A stretch of DNA of 64,000 bases. Source: Lachnospiraceae bacterium (GTDB lineage Bacteria; Bacillota; Clostridia; Lachnospirales; Lachnospiraceae). Under the pieces are notes generated by a model. The model saw nothing but the letters and a program-made list of their open reading frames with translations. It made no database searches and was not told the origin of the DNA. A program made the position numbers and the translations under genes. Position 1 is the first letter of the stretch. Each line of letters starts with the position of its first letter. The stretch covers positions 44,765 to 108,764 of the forward strand of contig JAFLTA010000003.1 of NCBI GenBank assembly GCA_022510685.1, in the 5' to 3' direction. Shown here in pieces: positions 1 to 9,156 of the stretch.

Positions 1-1
1 A

Positions 2-235
2 CGGCTGGAGGAAACATATTGCCGACAGTTCTTGGGTACAGAGGAAACCATTCTCGTTGAGGAAGTTACGTCTATAGAGGAGAGGGATTACTTTGTCGGT
101 TACACCACGAGATATGTGCGCGTAGCGGTTCCTGTGGGAGAAAACGCACATATAAAGCCGGGTGAGATGGTCGATGTGAACCTAATAAAGCAGACGATAT
201 CCGGTTATTTGGTGGGAGAATGTACTGTTTCTTGA
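2..235 (+). CDS. mtaB: tRNA methylthiotransferase (MtaB-like), C-terminal TRAM domain, 5'-truncated by window edge
   Basis: Frame is open from base 2 (RLEETYCRQFLGTEE...); TRAM-like tail 'GYTTRYVRVAVPVGENAHIKPGEMVDVNLIKQTISGYLVGE'. Confidence 0.7.
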   Translation, partial: RLEETYCRQFLGTEETILVEEVTSIEERDYFVGYTTRYVRVAVPVGENAHIKPGEMVDVNLIKQTISGYLVGECTVS

Positions 236-354
236 TTTGTTGCTTTTTTGTTTGTTAGATATGAAAATTTATGGGTAGAATCTAAAAAGAAAAACTTGTT
301 TTTTTTGAATGATTATATTACTATATACGATAGGTAAGAGTACGTGAAAAGAGA

Positions 355-630
355 ATGGAGGTTAGTGCCTTTATGCAGGAAATCAACAATACACAATATT
401 TCAATGTACAAAAAGAGCAGGATATTGAGGTTAAGGATGTGGTGGAACAGGTGTATCTTGCTTTGATAGAGAAGGGATATAACCCAGTCAATCAGATTGT
501 CGGATATATTATGTCCGGTGATCCAACGTATATTACCAGCCACAAGGGAGCCAGAAGTCTGATTCGTCGTGTGGAGCGTGACGAGATGATAGAATTGTTG
601 TTAGAGGACTATATTCGTAATAATTTTTAA
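355..630 (+). CDS. IreB family regulatory phosphoprotein (UPF0297/DUF965)
   Basis: Signature 'ALIEKGYNPVNQIVGYIMSGDPTYITSHKGARSLIRRVERDEMIELLLEDYI'; adjacent to ruvX and DUF1292 as in Firmicutes. Confidence 0.93.
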   Translation: MEVSAFMQEINNTQYFNVQKEQDIEVKDVVEQVYLALIEKGYNPVNQIVGYIMSGDPTYITSHKGARSLIRRVERDEMIELLLEDYIRNNF

Positions 631-693
631 CAGGACAGGCTGTGTGGAGAATGGTGTATTGTAAAGAGAAACGGTATAAGGAACGGTGACATA

Positions 694-1116
694 GTGAGAA
701 TTATCGGTTTGGATTATGGTGCAAAGACTGTGGGCGTGGCAATAAGCGATGAGATGATGCTGACGGCACAGCCATTGCTGACCATATATCGGCAGAGACC
801 TACAAAATTGCGCCAGACTTTGGCGCAGATAGAGGAAATATTAGAAAAATACGAAGTGGAGCGGATTGTAATCGGATTACCCAAAAAGCTAAATAACGAG
901 GAGGGCGAGCGCTGCGAAAAAACCCGGGAGTTTGCGGATATGTTGATCAGAAGAACGGGACTCGAAGTGGTTTTTCAAGATGAGCGGCTGACAACTGCAG
1001 AGGCAGAAGTTCTTCTGGAGCAGGGAGGCGTTCGAAAGGAACGTCGTAAGCAGTATATTGATAAGATGGCGGCTTCATTGATTTTACAGGGATATTTGGA
1101 TACTATGCCCCGTTAG
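694..1116 (+). CDS. ruvX: Holliday junction resolvase RuvX (YqgF family)
   Basis: 'MRIIGLDYGAKTVGVAISD...IVIGLPKKLNNEEG...DERLTTAEAE' YqgF motifs; likely GTG start. Confidence 0.93.
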   Translation: MRIIGLDYGAKTVGVAISDEMMLTAQPLLTIYRQRPTKLRQTLAQIEEILEKYEVERIVIGLPKKLNNEEGERCEKTREFADMLIRRTGLEVVFQDERLTTAEAEVLLEQGGVRKERRKQYIDKMAASLILQGYLDTMPR

Positions 1117-1125
1117 GAGGAAACT

Positions 1126-1395
1126 ATGACAGAGCAGATTGTCTTTACAAACGAAGATGGGGAAGACATACGTTTTTATGTGATAGAGCAGACAATGCTT
1201 GCCGGTGTGAACTATTTGTTAGTGACAGATGGTGATGGGGAGGAAGCCGACGCTTACATTATGAAAAATGTGGGTGAAGACGGTGAAAACGGTGAGTTTG
1301 TCTGTGAATTTGTAGAAGACGGGCAGGAATTAGAAGCGATTTCGAAAGTATTTGCAGAACTTTTAGACGATGTTTCTATAGAAGTGCAGGAATGA
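1126..1395 (+). CDS. DUF1292 domain-containing protein (YrzB-like)
   Basis: Small acidic protein directly downstream of ruvX; 'NEDGEDIRFYVIEQTMLAGVNYLLVTD' pattern. Confidence 0.85.
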   Translation: MTEQIVFTNEDGEDIRFYVIEQTMLAGVNYLLVTDGDGEEADAYIMKNVGEDGENGEFVCEFVEDGQELEAISKVFAELLDDVSIEVQE

Positions 1396-1507
1396 TTCCC
1401 AAGGCGATTTTGGTACAGCGTGTAACAGATGTCCGGTCGGTTAGTTACGATTCACTGTATCTAAAGGAGCGAAAATTGTCGAGGGCTTGTTTTTGTGCGC
1501 TTAAAAA

Positions 1508-3388
1508 ATGAGAAAGGAAGGTAGAACTTTGAAAAGAGGAACGGAAAAACAGACGGATGTGTTTGCAGAGGAGGCACCGGCAAAGAAAACATTAAAAAGA
1601 GCGATTTGGAAAGATGACGTGATGCCGGAGGCGGGAGAAAAGCGACAGGTGCGCAGAGTGAAACGGAACGAGTCCGTAGAAGATAAAAAACCAAGAACCA
1701 GAGGTGTGGCAAAGAAAAAGGAAAAAGTAGAGATAGGACAAGGGTTAAAAATAATTCCACTGGGCGGTTTAGAGCAGATTGGAATGAACATCACGGCATT
1801 TGAGTATGAGGACAGTATCATAGTGGTGGACTGCGGTTTGTCTTTCCCGGGAGATGATATGCTGGGAATTGACTTAGTTATCCCGGATGTGACATATCTG
1901 AAAGAAAATGCAGATAAGGTGAAAGGTTTCGTCATTACACACGGACATGAGGACCATATCGGTGCGTTGCCGTATGTGTTAAAAGAAATCAATGTGCCGG
2001 TTTATGCCACAAAACTTACGATGGGATTGATTGAAAATAAACTGAAAGAGTTTGCGATGCCCAAACCGGTGAAACGGAAGGTCGTGAAATACGGTCAGTC
2101 TATTAACCTGGGTTGTTTTCGAGTGGAATTTATCCGTACAAATCATAGTATTTCGGATGCTGCCGCATTGGCGATTTTCTCACCGGTAGGAACGGTAGTC
2201 CATACGGGAGATTTTAAAGTAGACTTTACGCCTGTCAGTGGAGAGACCATTGATCTGGAGCGCTTCGGAGAGTTGGGCAAGAAAGGCGTACTGGCGCTCA
2301 TGGCGGACAGCACGAACGTGCAGAAACCGGGGTATACCATGTCGGAGCAGACTGTGGGCAAGGCATTTGATACCATATTTGCAGAGAATGATAAACGCCG
2401 TATTATCGTGGCGACGTTCGCTTCCAATGTAGACCGTGTGCAGCAGATTATTAATTCTGCAGAAAAATACGGCAGAAAAGTTGTGGTAGAGGGACGGAGT
2501 ATGGTAAATGTGATTTCTACTGCCACGGAGCTGGGGTATTTGGATGTTCCGAAAAACATTATGATTGAAATGGAGCAGATGCAGAATTATCCGCCGGAGA
2601 AGCTGGTGTTAATCACCACCGGCAGTCAGGGAGAGGCTATGGCAGCCCTGTCCCGTATGGCGGCAAACCTTCACCGCAAGGTGACAATCATGCCGGGGGA
2701 TACCGTTATTTTCAGCTCCCGTCCGATTCCGGGCAATGAAAAGAGTGTTTCCAAGGTGATAAACGAGTTGGCAGAAAAAGGGGCAAAGGTAATCGTTCAG
2801 GATACCCATGTATCGGGACATGCCTCCCAGGAGGAAATGAAGCTGATGTATTCCCTGGTGAAACCGAAATATGCCATTCCCGTACACGGTGAGTACCAGC
2901 ACCTGAAGAGCCATGCGGAGCTTGCCCAGGAGATGGGAATCCCCAAGGAAAATACGATTATCTTATCATCGGGGGATGTTTTGGACATCAGTGAGGACCA
3001 TGCGGCGCTGATTGGAAAGGTGCAGGCACAGGGCATCATGGTGGATGGTTTGGGCGTCGGCGATGTGGGGAACATTGTGCTGCGCGACCGTCAATATTTA
3101 TCAGAGAATGGTTTGATTATCATTGTATTGACATTGGAGAAATATACGAATCAGCTTTTGGCAGGACCGGATATTGTTTCCCGTGGTTTTGTCTATGTGA
3201 GAGAGTCTGAATATTTGATGGAGGAAGCCAGAGATGTGGTATACTCTGCGTTGGAAAGATGCCTCGATGTGCATATGACAGACTGGACGAAAATTAAGGC
3301 GGAAATTAAGGACAGCCTAAGTGATTTTCTTTGGAAAAAAATGAAGCGAAATCCTATGATTTTGCCGATTATCATGGAGGTCGAATAG
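1508..3388 (+). CDS. rnj: Ribonuclease J (metallo-beta-lactamase/beta-CASP)
   Basis: 'FVITHGHEDHIGALPYVL', 'HTGDFKVDFTPVSG', 'VSGHASQEEMKLMYSLVKPKYAIPVHGEYQHL'; basic N-terminal extension; a downstream TTG at 1529 with a better RBS is an alternative start. Confidence 0.95.
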   Translation: MRKEGRTLKRGTEKQTDVFAEEAPAKKTLKRAIWKDDVMPEAGEKRQVRRVKRNESVEDKKPRTRGVAKKKEKVEIGQGLKIIPLGGLEQIGMNITAFEYEDSIIVVDCGLSFPGDDMLGIDLVIPDVTYLKENADKVKGFVITHGHEDHIGALPYVLKEINVPVYATKLTMGLIENKLKEFAMPKPVKRKVVKYGQSINLGCFRVEFIRTNHSISDAAALAIFSPVGTVVHTGDFKVDFTPVSGETIDLERFGELGKKGVLALMADSTNVQKPGYTMSEQTVGKAFDTIFAENDKRRIIVATFASNVDRVQQIINSAEKYGRKVVVEGRSMVNVISTATELGYLDVPKNIMIEMEQMQNYPPEKLVLITTGSQGEAMAALSRMAANLHRKVTIMPGDTVIFSSRPIPGNEKSVSKVINELAEKGAKVIVQDTHVSGHASQEEMKLMYSLVKPKYAIPVHGEYQHLKSHAELAQEMGIPKENTIILSSGDVLDISEDHAALIGKVQAQGIMVDGLGVGDVGNIVLRDRQYLSENGLIIIVLTLEKYTNQLLAGPDIVSRGFVYVRESEYLMEEARDVVYSALERCLDVHMTDWTKIKAEIKDSLSDFLWKKMKRNPMILPIIMEVE

Positions 3389-3389
3389 T

Positions 3390-3731
3390 ATGAATGAAAT
3401 TGAGACATTGCTGGAGCAGATGATTGCTAAAATTATGAGTACGAATGAGTACACACAGTATTATGAACTGCTGCAGAGAGTGAAAAGCAATAATGAAGTC
3501 TATGCCAGAATAGGAGATTACCGTCGGCGCAGTCTGTGGGTGCAGATGCAGGAGGGAGAGGATTTCATTCATGGCAATAGCGAATTACAGAAAGATTTTG
3601 CGGATTTGCAGGAAAACGGACTTGTCAATGAGTTCTTTGCAGCGGAGCATCAGTATGTTGCCATGATTCGAAAAATACAGGACCATTTTTTGGAAGGAAT
3701 ATCGTTAGATACTACATTTTTGGACGGATAA
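3390..3731 (+). CDS. YlbF family regulator
   Basis: Small helical protein; 'YYELLQRVKSNNEVYARIGDYRRRS...LQKDFADLQENGLVNEFFAAEH'. Confidence 0.75.
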   Translation: MNEIETLLEQMIAKIMSTNEYTQYYELLQRVKSNNEVYARIGDYRRRSLWVQMQEGEDFIHGNSELQKDFADLQENGLVNEFFAAEHQYVAMIRKIQDHFLEGISLDTTFLDG

Positions 3732-3798
3732 TGGACCGGTTGACGGTGCCGGTTTCGGTGCAAGATATAAAAAGTGATAGCATGGAGGATGATACGGT

Positions 3799-4188
3799 AT
3801 GGAGTTTAGTCAAAACGTACGATTAACTTTAAATTCGCTGCGTTATATCTTGTCCTTTTGCGTCAATATATTGATTTTTGCGCTTGTAGCTTATGGCATT
3901 GGGCAGATATGCGTAAGTGGATATCATTTTTGTTATGAAATATTCGGTTCTGTGGTTGTGGAAGAAGCGCCGGGTACTGACCGGGAATTTGTGGTGCAGC
4001 ATGGAAGGGATATGCGCTTGGTCGCAAAACAGTTGGAGCAGGAGGGGTTGATTGTAGACCGTTACAGTTTTTATATCCGCACACAGTTGATGGATACAGA
4101 TGATGTGATTTTGCGTCCGGGGACATATATATTAAATACGAGTATGGATTATGAGGAAATTATAGACCAGTTGACGACGAATGAGTAG
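3799..4188 (+). CDS. MltG/YceG-like N-terminal domain membrane protein (no catalytic domain)
   Basis: N-terminal TM, then 'GRDMRLVAKQLEQEGLIVDRYSFYIRTQL...LRPGTYILNTSMDYEEIIDQLT', which resembles the LysM-like N-part of MltG; ends at 129 aa. Confidence 0.65.
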   Translation: MEFSQNVRLTLNSLRYILSFCVNILIFALVAYGIGQICVSGYHFCYEIFGSVVVEEAPGTDREFVVQHGRDMRLVAKQLEQEGLIVDRYSFYIRTQLMDTDDVILRPGTYILNTSMDYEEIIDQLTTNE

Positions 4189-4197
4189 GAGATAAGG

Positions 4198-4884
4198 ATG
4201 ATTGTAGATGAGAGAATGGCAACTTATCTGGAGAGCATATCTTGGCAGATTTCTCCTCACCTTCGTGAAGTGGAGGAGAAGGCACGGGAAAGAGAAGTGC
4301 CTATCATTCGCCGTTCCATGCAGTCACTCCTCGCCTTTTTGATTCGGTTACAAAAACCGGAACGGGTATTGGAAATCGGAACTGCAGTGGGATTTTCTGC
4401 CATGCTTATGCGTGAGGAACTTCCGAAAGAAGCAGTGTTTGATACGATAGAAAAAGTACCTGCCAGAATCCGGGATGCCAGAGAGAACTTTGCAAATTTT
4501 AATCACGAAGAGGATATACATCTGCTGGAGGGGGATGCGGCAGAGGTGCTGGAAAGACTTGTGAGCGAAGGAAAACAATACGATTTTATATTTATGGATG
4601 CTGCTAAAGGGCAGTATTCTGTATTTTTGGAATTTATTGAGAAACTGCTCGTCCCCGGCGGGATGCTTGTCACGGATAACGTGCTGCAGGATGGGGAAAT
4701 CATTCAGTCCCGCTATGCAGTGAATCGAAGGGACAGGACAATCCACGGACGTATGCGTGATTTTTTGTATTATCTGACACATTCTGAGCAGTGGGACAGC
4801 GTGATTCTGCCCGTTGGGGATGGTGTGGCAATCTCCGTGAAAAAAGGAGATGTTCCTGTAATTGTAGATAATACTTGTAAATAA
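4198..4884 (+). CDS. O-methyltransferase (TrmR/YrrM-like)
   Basis: 'PERVLEIGTAVGFSAMLM...DFIFMDAAKGQYSVFLE...GGMLVTDNVLQDG'; followed by U32 peptidase. Confidence 0.9.
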   Translation: MIVDERMATYLESISWQISPHLREVEEKAREREVPIIRRSMQSLLAFLIRLQKPERVLEIGTAVGFSAMLMREELPKEAVFDTIEKVPARIRDARENFANFNHEEDIHLLEGDAAEVLERLVSEGKQYDFIFMDAAKGQYSVFLEFIEKLLVPGGMLVTDNVLQDGEIIQSRYAVNRRDRTIHGRMRDFLYYLTHSEQWDSVILPVGDGVAISVKKGDVPVIVDNTCK

Positions 4885-4948
4885 AACATTTGTTATATAT
4901 AATAAGTATGGATAACGTTGCGAAAAGAAGTAGAAATGAGGAACCGAT

Positions 4949-6184
4949 ATGTTAGAAAACGGGAAACCGGAGCTTCTGGTACCGGCAAGCAGCCTGGAAG
5001 TGCTCAAGGTTGCGGTAATGTATGGGGCAGATGCGGTGTACATAGGCGGGGAAATGTATGGTTTGCGTGCCAAGGCGAAAAATTTTTCCATGGCGGAGAT
5101 GGCAGAAGGGATTCGATTTGCCCATGCCCATGGGAAGAGAGTGTTTGTGACGGCAAATATTACAGCCCACAATCGGGATTTGGCAGGGGTGCGTGAGTAC
5201 TTTGGCGAATTGCGTGAAATACAGCCGGATGCCCTTATTATTTCTGATCCGGGGGTATTTACCATTGCAAAAGAGGTGTGCCCTGAGATGGAGATACATA
5301 TCAGTACCCAGAGCAACAATGTAAACTATGAGACTTATCTGTTCTGGCACAGACTCGGTGCAAAGCGTGTGGTGTCAGCCAGAGAGTTATCCATGAAGGA
5401 AATTGCAGAAATCCGGGCAAATATTCCGGATGAACTGGAAATTGAAACCTTTGTACATGGAGCCATGTGTATATCCTATTCCGGAAGGTGTTTACTCAGT
5501 CATTACTTTACCGGACGGGATGCCAACTTAGGTGCCTGTACCCATCCTTGTCGATGGAAATACTATATTATGGAGGAAAACAGACCAGGCGAGTATCTGC
5601 CCGTAGAGGAGAATGAGAGGGGAACTTATATCTTTAACTCCAAAGATTTGTGTATGATTGAACACATTCCTGATTTAGTGAAAGCGGGCATAGACAGTTT
5701 CAAGATTGAGGGTCGTATGAAAACGGCACTGTATGTGGCAGATGTAGCGCGAACATACAGACAGGCAATTGATGATTATTTTACTTCGCCGGATTTATAT
5801 ATAAAGAGATTGGATTACTACCGGGAGGAAATTTCCAAATGCACTTATCGGCAGTTTACCACAGGATTTTTCTATGGAGCCACCAGCCACGAATCTCAGA
5901 TTTATGACAATAACACATATGTAAAAGAGTACACATATCTGGGACTGGCGGGCAAAGCAGACGAAAACGGATTTGTAGAAATGGAGCAACGCAATAAATT
6001 TTCGGTGGGAGACCGGGTGGAAATCATGAAACCATCTGGTGAGAATATTGCAGTTACTGTGGAAAATATGTTGGATGAGTATGGAAACCGGATGGAAAGC
6101 TGTCCACATCCGAAGCAGAAAATACAGGTATTATTTAGCCGGACACCGGACGAACTGGATTTGATTCGTGTCCAGGCAGGATAA
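4949..6184 (+). CDS. U32 family peptidase (TrhP/YrrO-like, tRNA U34 hydroxylation family)
   Basis: 'ELLVPASSLEVLKVAVMYGADAVYIGG...FVHGAMCISYSGRCLLSHYFTGRDANLGACTHPCRW'. Confidence 0.95.
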   Translation: MLENGKPELLVPASSLEVLKVAVMYGADAVYIGGEMYGLRAKAKNFSMAEMAEGIRFAHAHGKRVFVTANITAHNRDLAGVREYFGELREIQPDALIISDPGVFTIAKEVCPEMEIHISTQSNNVNYETYLFWHRLGAKRVVSARELSMKEIAEIRANIPDELEIETFVHGAMCISYSGRCLLSHYFTGRDANLGACTHPCRWKYYIMEENRPGEYLPVEENERGTYIFNSKDLCMIEHIPDLVKAGIDSFKIEGRMKTALYVADVARTYRQAIDDYFTSPDLYIKRLDYYREEISKCTYRQFTTGFFYGATSHESQIYDNNTYVKEYTYLGLAGKADENGFVEMEQRNKFSVGDRVEIMKPSGENIAVTVENMLDEYGNRMESCPHPKQKIQVLFSRTPDELDLIRVQAG

Positions 6185-6200
6185 TTTGGAGGAAGAACAA

Positions 6201-6425
6201 ATGGTAAAAAATGTACGCATGAGGTTATTATTGGTGATGCAGGTATTAACCGAGCAGACAGACGAGGAGCATGGTCTCACCATGAAAGAAATTCTTGACT
6301 GGGTGGCGGAAAAGGGCATTGCCGGAGAGCGAAAAAGTATCTATGAGGATATTCATGCTCTGCAGGAGTTCGGTTTGCCGATTGGATATTATACGGAGGA
6401 TAAGACATACCGTTTCCAGCAGTGA
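6201..6425 (+). CDS. Small HTH protein resembling the N-terminal HTH of WYL/DeoR-type regulators
   Basis: ATG at 6201 after GGAGGAAG RBS; 'RMRLLLVMQVLTEQTDEEHGLTMKEILDWVAEKGIAGERKSIYEDIHALQEFGLPIGY'. Confidence 0.75.
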   Translation: MVKNVRMRLLLVMQVLTEQTDEEHGLTMKEILDWVAEKGIAGERKSIYEDIHALQEFGLPIGYYTEDKTYRFQQ

Positions 6426-6454
6426 TGATAGAAAATAAGAAAGGATTATTGGAT

Positions 6455-7912
6455 ATGACAATACAGGAGAAGTATCTGAAAATAGCCGATGAGGTGATTG
6501 CCAAGGGACCCTATAAGCCGGAGTGGCATTCACTGGCAGAATATGAGGCACCAAAATGGTTTAAAAATGCAAAATTTGGTATTTTCATCCATTGGGGTAT
6601 TTTTAGTGTACCGGCACATAATAATGAATGGTATTCCCGTAATATGTATATAAAGGATATGGAAGAATGGGAATGGCACCGTAAGACATTCGGTGAGCAT
6701 ACAAAGTTCGGATATAAAGACTTTATCCCTATGTTTACCGCACCAAAATTTGAGCCGAAGGAATGGGCAAAATTATTCAAGAAAGCCGGTGCGAAATATG
6801 TTATGCCGGTGGCAGAGCATCACGACGGTTTCCAGATGTATGATTCGGAAATCAGTGAGTGGAACAGTGTGAAAATGGCGATGAAGCGGGATGTTCTCGG
6901 GGAGTTAAAAGAGGCAATCCAGGGTGAGGACATGGTTTTCTGCGAATCCAATCACCGTGTGGAGCATTCCTTTTTCATGGGACATGGATGTGAGTTTGAG
7001 AGTGATATTAAGCAGCCCATGAAGCTGGGGGATTTCTACTATCCGGCAATGCCGGAGCCGGACAATCAGGATTTATTCAGTCCGGCGCCACCGGAGGATT
7101 TCATGGATGACTGGCTGGCACGAAATGTGGAGCTCGTGGAGAAATACCGTCCTGCTATGGTTTACTTTGACTGGTGGATTCAGCATGATTCGGTAAAGCC
7201 GTATTTGAAAAAGTTTGCGGCATATTACTATAACCGCGGTGTAGAGTGGGGGATGGATGTGGCGATTTCCTACAAGCACGATGCCATGATGCTTGGCACT
7301 GCCATTTTGGATATGGAGCGTGGACATTTCTCAGAAGCGAAGCCGTTTTACTGGCAGGCAGATACATCCATGGCGTTTAATTCATGGTGTTATACAGAGC
7401 AGAACCGTTTCAAACAGACGAAGGATGTTCTGCAGGATTTAGTAGATATTGTCAGCAAGAATGGCTGCCTGTTGTTAAACGTCGGACCAAAGGCAGATGG
7501 TACTATCTGCGATGAGGAAGTAAAGATGCTTACCGAGATTGGTGAGTGGATGGATGTGAACGGTGAGGCGATTTATGGTACCCATCCGTGGCGTGTACAG
7601 GCAGAGGGTAATACGGAAGTGGTTGAGGGTATGTTCTCCGAGGAAGGGCGCAAGGATTTTGATTCCTCTGATGTGCGATTTACCTGTAAGGAGGATTGTA
7701 TCTATATTATCCCAATGCAGCAGCATGGAGAGGATGTCATTGTAAAGAGCATGGGAGAGGATAGCAAAGACTTCCATGGTATTATTACAGAGTTTACCGC
7801 TCTCGGATACGATGAAAAGCCGGAGTATACCAGAGAGGCGGATAAAATGATTATCCATGCTCCTTTTGTGGACAGCGATAAACCGGTTGTTTACCGTATG
7901 CGCCTAAAATAA
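6455..7912 (+). CDS. Alpha-L-fucosidase (GH29)
   Basis: 'WFKNAKFGIFIHWGIFSVPAHNNEWYSRNMY', 'YVMPVAEHHDGFQMYDS', 'MVYFDWW', 'KNGCLLLNVGPKADGTI'; ATG 6455 preferred to 6422. Confidence 0.93.
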   Translation: MTIQEKYLKIADEVIAKGPYKPEWHSLAEYEAPKWFKNAKFGIFIHWGIFSVPAHNNEWYSRNMYIKDMEEWEWHRKTFGEHTKFGYKDFIPMFTAPKFEPKEWAKLFKKAGAKYVMPVAEHHDGFQMYDSEISEWNSVKMAMKRDVLGELKEAIQGEDMVFCESNHRVEHSFFMGHGCEFESDIKQPMKLGDFYYPAMPEPDNQDLFSPAPPEDFMDDWLARNVELVEKYRPAMVYFDWWIQHDSVKPYLKKFAAYYYNRGVEWGMDVAISYKHDAMMLGTAILDMERGHFSEAKPFYWQADTSMAFNSWCYTEQNRFKQTKDVLQDLVDIVSKNGCLLLNVGPKADGTICDEEVKMLTEIGEWMDVNGEAIYGTHPWRVQAEGNTEVVEGMFSEEGRKDFDSSDVRFTCKEDCIYIIPMQQHGEDVIVKSMGEDSKDFHGIITEFTALGYDEKPEYTREADKMIIHAPFVDSDKPVVYRMRLK

Positions 7913-8029
7913 AAGATTCCTGCTTGATGTTTGAGGGTGATTTTTAAGATGATGCAGGAATCGGCATTGACACCATGCCCAATATGTGGTACGTTAAGTA
8001 TGTTGTTTGTTCTTCCAGTTTAGGATTCA

Positions 8030-8138
8030 GGTGTCAAAAGCCCCTTCGGGGCTAAAATGACGCAAGTATGTGTGTATGCAAGCCAGCTTGCAACGCCACA
8101 TATTGTGTTCGGTTGGTGCAAAGCACCCTTTTGACACC
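8030..8138. repeat. Multi-arm inverted-repeat element (candidate structured RNA or MITE-like element)
   Basis: 11-bp perfect closing stem GGTGTCAAAAG (8030-8040)/CTTTTGACACC (8128-8138); internal hairpins AGCCCC-TTC-GGGGCT (8039-8053), TGCAAGC-CA-GCTTGCA (8077-8092) nested in TATGTG/CACATA, and GGTGC-AAA-GCACC (8115-8127). Confidence 0.7.
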
Positions 8139-8242
8139 CTAATCAGTTTAGGAAACGGTGCAGGACTATACGTAGTTCAAATTGTCACCGCTATCCTGCC
8201 GGAGGGCATAGGAATAATATTTTAGTTTTAGGAGGCAGTACA

Positions 8243-8443
8243 ATGAAAGGTACAGTAAAATGGTTTAATGCAAAAAAGGGATTTGGATTTATCTCTGATG
8301 AGACAGGCAAGGATGTATTCGTACATTTTTCTGCTTTGCAGATGGATGGATTCAAAGTTCTTGACGAAGGCGAAGAAGTCGAGTTCGACGTTGTCAACGG
8401 CGAGAAGGGCCCTCAGGCATCCAATGTGGTAAAGATTGGTTAA
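8243..8443 (+). CDS. Cold-shock protein (CspA family)
   Basis: '[50 protein letters not shown]'. Confidence 0.97.
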   Translation: MKGTVKWFNAKKGFGFISDETGKDVFVHFSALQMDGFKVLDEGEEVEFDVVNGEKGPQASNVVKIG

Positions 8444-8556
8444 TCCGATTGCTACCAAGCGTTATAATCAATGCATGAATCATTCTGATTTTTATAAATA
8501 AGTGTATATATCGTTTATTCATTAAAAGTTTAGAATTTCAAACACAGGTTGTAACC

Positions 8557-8596
8557 GAAAGGACTGTGGAACAGGCGTTCCGCAGTCCTTTTTTGC
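8557..8596 (+). terminator. Rho-independent terminator downstream of csp
   Basis: AAGGACTGTGGAAC-AGGC-GTTCCGCAGTCCTT followed by T-run. Confidence 0.85.
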
Positions 8597-8741
8597 TTAA
8601 TAGGAAAATCGTCCTATTCGATAAAAATACTCTACAATATTTGTTCAATATATGTTATACTTTACTATGTAGGTTTGTGTGTCAAAAAGTGCTTTTACGT
8701 TGAGCAGGCATAAAACACGGACTACAGAATGGAGGATAGGG

Positions 8742-9155
8742 ATGGAAGTGGCAGTTTATCGGAGAAAGGTCAATTATTATGAGACTGACCAAATGGGAGT
8801 TGTGCATCACTCAAATTATATCCGATACTTTGAAGAAGCAAGAATTGATTTGATGGAGAAAGTGGGACTACCTTATGCAGATATGGAGGAGAATGGTCTG
8901 ATCATTCCGGTTTTGTCTGTGGAATGCCATTACGGCAAGCCGGTATTATTTGGAAAAGATTTTGAAGTTCACTCCCGTCTGGTGAAATTTGACGGTCTGA
9001 AAATGGAATTTGTATATGAAATCTGGTCGGAAGGGCAGCTTTGTACGACAGGAAATAGTAAGCACTGCTTTTTAGATAAAGATATGAAACCGGTACGAAT
9101 GAAACGTGTGTATCCGGAAATATTTCAGAAAATGAAAGAACTAGTGGAGGGATAA
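8742..9155 (+). CDS. Acyl-CoA thioesterase (4HBT/YbgC-like)
   Basis: 'YYETDQMGVVHHSNYIRYFEEARIDLMEKVGLPYADMEENGLIIPV'; ATG at 8742. Confidence 0.9.
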   Translation: MEVAVYRRKVNYYETDQMGVVHHSNYIRYFEEARIDLMEKVGLPYADMEENGLIIPVLSVECHYGKPVLFGKDFEVHSRLVKFDGLKMEFVYEIWSEGQLCTTGNSKHCFLDKDMKPVRMKRVYPEIFQKMKELVEG

Positions 9156-9156
9156 T

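Noticed and set aside
1501-1992. 163-aa minus-strand ORF
   Set aside because: Shadow ORF opposite RNase J; Ser/Phe/Pro-rich translation typical of an antisense frame.
4348-5319. 323-aa minus-strand ORF
   Set aside because: Antisense to the convincing O-methyltransferase and U32 peptidase genes; composition looks like a shadow ORF with no recognisable motifs.
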